Origin: Viscum album
Taxonomy: Eukaryota > Streptophyta > Magnoliopsida > Santalales > Viscaceae
Reading direction: 5' to 3'
Assembly: GCA_963277665.1 (NCBI GenBank)
Contig: OY728136.1
Span: forward strand, 807,699,123-807,763,122
Length of the DNA: 64,000 nt
Shown: positions 60,108 to 64,000 of the stretch, piece after piece
How positions within the stretch are numbered: the first letter of the stretch is position 1
Layout of the letters: the number at the start of each line of letters is the position of its first letter
Notes under the pieces: generated by a model
The model's input: the letters and a program-made list of their open reading frames with translations, nothing else
Databases searched by the model: none
What the model was told of the DNA's origin: nothing
Translations under genes and position numbers: made by a program

Positions 60108-61558
60108 CCCTCGAAATTCATCGCGTCGTAACAAACAAATAACGATACTTCTCACTCATCATATCCTCAAACTCTCATGTAGCTTCTTCTAATTGGTGGT
60201 TCCTCAATAAAACATTCACCAAGTGAGTTTTATTTTTTTGTAGGACTTTTTCGCTATGATCCTGAATCGCTATCGGCTGTTCTTCATAAGAAAGATCTTA
60301 CTCCAGCAGTACAACTTTTAAGCTGAGTACATGTGAAGGATCAGGTATGTACTTTCTCAGAAGAGATACATGGAACACATCGTGAACTTGAGAGAGATTT
60401 GGTGGAAGCGCCAATCGGTAAGATAAATTCCCAAGACAATCTAGTATTTTGAAAGTACCAATATACCTAGGGCTTAACATGACCTTCTTTTCGAATCTCA
60501 TTACTCTCTTCCAAGGAGATATTCGTAAGAACACTTTATCACCCACTTCAAACTCTAGGTCTTTTCTTCCGTTGTCGGTATGACTTTTTTGTTGACTCTG
60601 AGCTGCTCTTATGTGTTGTTGAATAGATGGTACTTTTTCTTCCATCTCATCAACAATATCAAGTCCTAATATCTTTTTTTCTCCAACTTCATTCCAGAAA
60701 GTTGGATTTCTGCATTTCTTTCTATTGAGTGCTTCATAAGGAGCCATTTGAATACTGGAGTGAACGCTATTATTATAAATAAATTCCACCAAAGGTAGGT
60801 GTTGATCCCAACCACATTTTCAATCCATAGAGAAATATCTTAACATATCTTCTATAGTTTTAATTGTTCTCTCAGACTGACCATCTGTCTGAGGATGATA
60901 AGCAGTGCTGAAACTCAACTCTGTATCTAGAGTATGCTGAAACTTTCACCAGAACTTCGAGGTAAACCTCAGATCCCAATCAGATATAATGGAAAGTGGT
61001 ACTCCTTTAAATCTTACCACATCCTTTACATATATCCTGGCAAGATGATCCAGAGAGAAATCATCCTTAATAGCAATGAAGTGTGCTGACTTCATAAAAC
61101 GATCAACTATAACCCAGATAACATTATTGCCTTTGGATGTTTTAGGAAGTCCAGTGACAAAGTCCATAGTGATGTTTTCCCATTTCCATTCTGGTATGGG
61201 TAATGGTTGTAACATCCCTTTAGACATATGTCTCTCATCTTTAAATTTCTGAAAAACCAAGCATCAAGAGACATATTCAATAAACATTTCTTTTCATGCA
61301 ATCCCACCAGAAGTACACTTTCAGTTCCCTATACATCTTCGTGCTTTTAGGATGAATAGAGAATAAAGAACTATGAGCCTCATCTAGTAGCTCCTTATTT
61401 AATTCAGGGATGGGAGGAACACAAACCTGATTCCTAAACCTTATTACCCCATCACAATCAAGGTTGAATTCAGAAACATTTCTCACCTTCTTTTGTAACT
61501 CTACAACTTCTTTTTGTGCCTCTTTAATATTCACATGTATAATTGGTTGAACATTCAT
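60108..61558 (-). pseudogene. Integrase and chromodomain, Element 7
   Basis: Zinc-binding region EAHSSLFSIHPKSTKMYREL at 61277-61558. The core at 60946-61260 keeps MDFVTGLPK and IISDWDLRF, and near 60880 TDGQSERTI, so all three catalytic residues survive in separate frames. GPY/F-like SPRYIGTFKILDCLG and RLALPPNLSQVHDVFHVSLL lie at 60298-60792. After a TAA at 60298 the chromodomain reads DLSYEEQPIAI, NHQLEEAT and EFEDMMSEKYRYLF. Stops and shifts lie near 60298, 60800-60945 and 61265. Confidence 0.9.
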
Positions 61559-62130
61559 TTAAGAAAGAGAAGATTTTTCCCCTTCCATTATAATTCAAAG
61601 ATCCACCCTTTGGAAATCCATAAATATTGGATCTTTTGTGATCCTCATCATGGATAAGTTAGCATGGTCTTGGAGACCTAATGCGTTTTCCACCTTGTTT
61701 TCTTTCCCAGGGTGATAATGAATTGAGCAGTCGTAATCCTTAATGAGCTCCAACCATCTTCTTTAGTGCATATTCATCCCCATTTGTGTGAAAATATACT
61801 TTAATATTTTATGATCAGTATAAATATCACACCTTTAACCATAAAGATAATTTCTGCAAATCATTAATGAAAAGATTACCGCAGATAACTTCAAATCATG
61901 AGTTGGGTAATTTTGCTCATTGATTTTCAACTGTCATGAGGCATAAGCTATCACCATTTAGTTTTTCATGAGAAAACACCCCAATACCTTCTTGGATTCA
62001 TCACAATAGAACACAAAGCTTTCTCCACTACAAGGTAGTGTGAGCACAGGTGCACTGGATAACCTTCATTTCAACTCCTTGAAATTCTCTTCACACTCCT
62101 CCGTCCACACTAACTTAACTCTTTTTCGAA
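61559..62130 (-). pseudogene. RNase H, Element 7
   Basis: Traceable throughout by comparison with Element 2: FVFYCDESKKVLG-type start near 62000, [10 protein letters not shown] near 61900 (Glu lost), IYTDHKILKYIFTQMG near 61810 and GKENKVENALGLQDHAN near 61690, where the usual VADAL has lost its Asp. More damaged than in Element 2, with several stops. Confidence 0.75.
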
Positions 62131-62890
62131 TAAACCTGGTGAGTGGATTAGGTAATCGTGAAAAATCTTTCACGAAATCTCGATAATATCCAGAAAAACC
62201 AAGAAAACTTCAGATCATAGTTATTGTTGTTGGTCTCGACCATCTTTTGATAACCTCTATTTTTGCTGGATCCACATATATCCCCTATTTTGAGATTATG
62301 TGACCAAAAAATGCTACTTTTTGAAGCCAAAATTCACACTTGGTAAATTTGGCATAAAGCTTTTCCTTTCTCAGGGCCTTCAATACAATTCTTAAGGTAT
62401 CTTCATGTTCTTCCTTTCTCTTTGAATAGTCAAGAATATCTTCTATAATGACTACCAAAAACTAGTCAAGATAGTCTCTAGTGACTCTATTAATTAGATT
62501 CATGAAGATAGAAGAGGCATTAGTAAGACCGAATGGCATCACTATAAATTCATAGTGTCCATACCATGTAAAGAACGTCATCTTTGGTATATCCACCCTT
62601 TTGACCCTTAATTGATGATACCCTGAATGAAGATCAATCTTGGAAATGTATTGAGCTCCGCGTAGTTGATCAAATAAGTCATCAATGCGTGGGATAAGAT
62701 ATTTGTTCTTAATAGTGATCTTGTTAAGTTCTCAATAATCAATGTAGAGTCGCATTGATACATCTTTCTTCATAAAAAATAGAACATATGCTCCCCAAGG
62801 TGACGCACTAGGGAATATTAATATCTTATCAAGATTCTCTTGGAGTTGCTTCTTCAATTCTTGCAACTCAATTGGGGCCATTCTATAAGG
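62131..62890 (-). pseudogene. Reverse transcriptase, Element 7
   Basis: [24 protein letters not shown] start near 62850, then [73 protein letters not shown], and the catalytic box I-I-E-D-I-L near 62440. The Glu in the catalytic box is the same change as in Element 2. Stops at several sites. Confidence 0.87.
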
Positions 62891-62896
62891 TGTCTT

Positions 62897-63484
62897 CTAA
62901 ATAAGCATAGCACCTGGTATGAGTTTTATTGAAAACTCAACTTCTTGATTTGGTGGAGGACCTGGATGTTCCTCCAGAAAGACATCATCAAACTCTTGTA
63001 CAATGGGCATATTATTAATCTTGATTTTCTCTCCAACCATTTGTGATAAATAACCTTCATTTATTGGAATCAGGACACATAAGATGGAAGAAATTTCCAC
63101 TGGAAGGTTATATTCATACTTGCATCGATAGGTGATCATAGATTGATCGGGAATATTAAATGTGACTTATATTATTTGGAAATCGATATGAGATTCATAT
63201 AAAAGAAGCCAACCCATGCCAAGAATCGCATCAAATTCCACTATAGGAAGGATCACAAGATTTGCTGGAAGCACTTTCCCACAAACATCAATTGGAGAAG
63301 AATTGTAAACTTTTGATGCGACCGTTGTGCCGTTAGGAGTTGTCACAGCAAACTCAACATCTAATTGTTGAGGTAATATGCCGATACCCTTAGAAAATTC
63401 ATCAGAAATAAAAGAGTGGATTGATCTAGAATCAAATAAAACATTTTCTACTTTACGGTGAATGGTAAGTGTACCTTTCACCAC
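62897..63484 (-). pseudogene. Aspartic protease, Element 7
   Basis: ENVLFDSRSIHSFISDEF: the D-S-G active site is D-S-R, so it is inactive. VVEFDAILGMGWLLLYESHI keeps most of the flap-end motif. The next frame, ITYRCKYEYNLPVEISSILC and EFDDVFLEEHPGPPPNQEVE, is the linker to RT. Confidence 0.88.
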
Positions 63485-63493
63485 TTCGTTATC

Positions 63494-64000
63494 TTACTCT
63501 ACATCGCCGATAGTAATTACAGGTGACTTTCCTTTGTCTATGGCCTTAAGAGTTTGTTGACATCGATCATCGTCAACAACCCTTGGATTAGGGAATTGAT
63601 TAGCATAATTAACCATATCCTTGGACTTGAAACATTGAAGTATTGGAGGTGTATTCTGTGAATACTTTTCTTTGATCGCGTCATTAGACATCTTCATCCC
63701 ATTATTTCGACATTAAATTGCCCGATGACTTTCTTTTCCACACTTAAAACATTTGGTTGTCCCTTTAAGACAATTCCCTCTATGTTTCTTTCCACAATTT
63801 GATCATAAAGTAAAACTCATCTTCTTTTCAGTTTGGTCTTTAGATTTTCTTTTGAATTCCATTTTACTCTTCTTATCAGACCCATATGACTGATGGATTA
63901 CTCCAATCTCTATCTCATCCTTGAGAGCACATCGAACAATTTCCTCATAGCTATTGAAGTACCTTATGGCTAATGCCCTTAGAATACTTGGTTTTAAGCC
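63494..64000 (-). pseudogene. Zinc knuckles and Gag C-terminal part, Element 7
   Basis: From the right edge: NSYEEIVRCALKDEIEIG-like capsid end near 63930, then knuckles CGKKHRGNCLKG and CFKCGKESHRAI near 63730-63800 with a stop in the second, and CFKSKDMVNYANQFPNPR near 63600, where two Cys and the His are lost. Gag continues outside the window. Confidence 0.82.

Larger units (their letters stand above)
56458..64000 (-). mobile_element. Element 7: Ty3 chromovirus, minus strand, continues past window
   Basis: Its 3' LTR (56458-60082) is followed by PPT and by chromodomain, integrase, RNase H, RT, protease and Gag in reverse order up to the window end. pol is closely similar to Element 2. TGGAT at 56453-56457 is one expected copy of the target duplication; the other is outside the window. 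It has frameshifts and stops in every domain. It inserted into the Element 6 5' LTR. Confidence 0.92.

Overview
This window looks like repeat-rich, AT-rich nuclear DNA from a flowering plant with a large genome. I recognise no host gene. Everything that can be identified is Ty3/gypsy LTR retrotransposon of chromovirus (Tekay/Del-like) type, recognised by Gag with CCHC knuckles, protease, RT, RNase H, integrase and a C-terminal chromodomain, with primer-binding sites complementary to initiator tRNA-Met. All reading frames are broken. Everything was read by eye; no alignment or folding program was run.

Layout, as a nest of seven elements. Element 1 (old, minus strand) leaves a Gag remnant at 1-744 and an LTR-like stretch cut at 1190. 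Element 2 (minus, 1195-13185) is complete, with 3.6-kb LTRs, PBS, PPT, all pol domains and a 5-bp target duplication TAGTG. 13191-17239 holds unassigned old sequence and a 34-bp minisatellite. Element 3 (minus, about 17240-24540) is strongly decayed, with about 4.2-kb LTRs around a short gag-only interior; its 5' LTR is cut off by Element 4. Element 4 (plus, 24541-43695) has no 5' LTR, a broken gag-pol and a 3' LTR split by Element 5. Element 5 (plus, 30227-42036) has two 4,776-bp LTRs flanking only 2,258 bp of gag-like and non-coding DNA, with target duplication CGAGG. 43696-46025 is unassigned and holds a degenerate 36-bp repeat. Element 6 (minus, from 46026) has a complete 3' LTR, a decayed gag-pol and a 5' LTR interrupted at 56458 by Element 7. 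Element 7 (minus, 56458 to beyond the window end) has its 3' LTR and pol in view.

The most interesting signals are in the long LTRs. Elements 2, 3, 5, 6 and 7 differ widely in LTR sequence, yet share (a) a TATA promoter block; (b) two or three copies, about 180-190 bp apart and downstream of the predicted transcription start, of a roughly 45-nt element whose palindromic core is constant and whose flanking arms differ between copies but remain complementary; and (c) a strong 5' splice-site sequence in U5, matched in Elements 2, 5 and 6 by an acceptor a few bases before the gag ATG. The predicted intron would remove the PBS and leave the hairpins in exon 1. Elements 3 and 5 share the same gag-only, capsid-deleted layout, so they look like non-autonomous partners of the pol-bearing elements. 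Element 7 shares U3 blocks with Element 5 that Element 2 lacks, which suggests exchange between the two groups or a donor-parasite relation.
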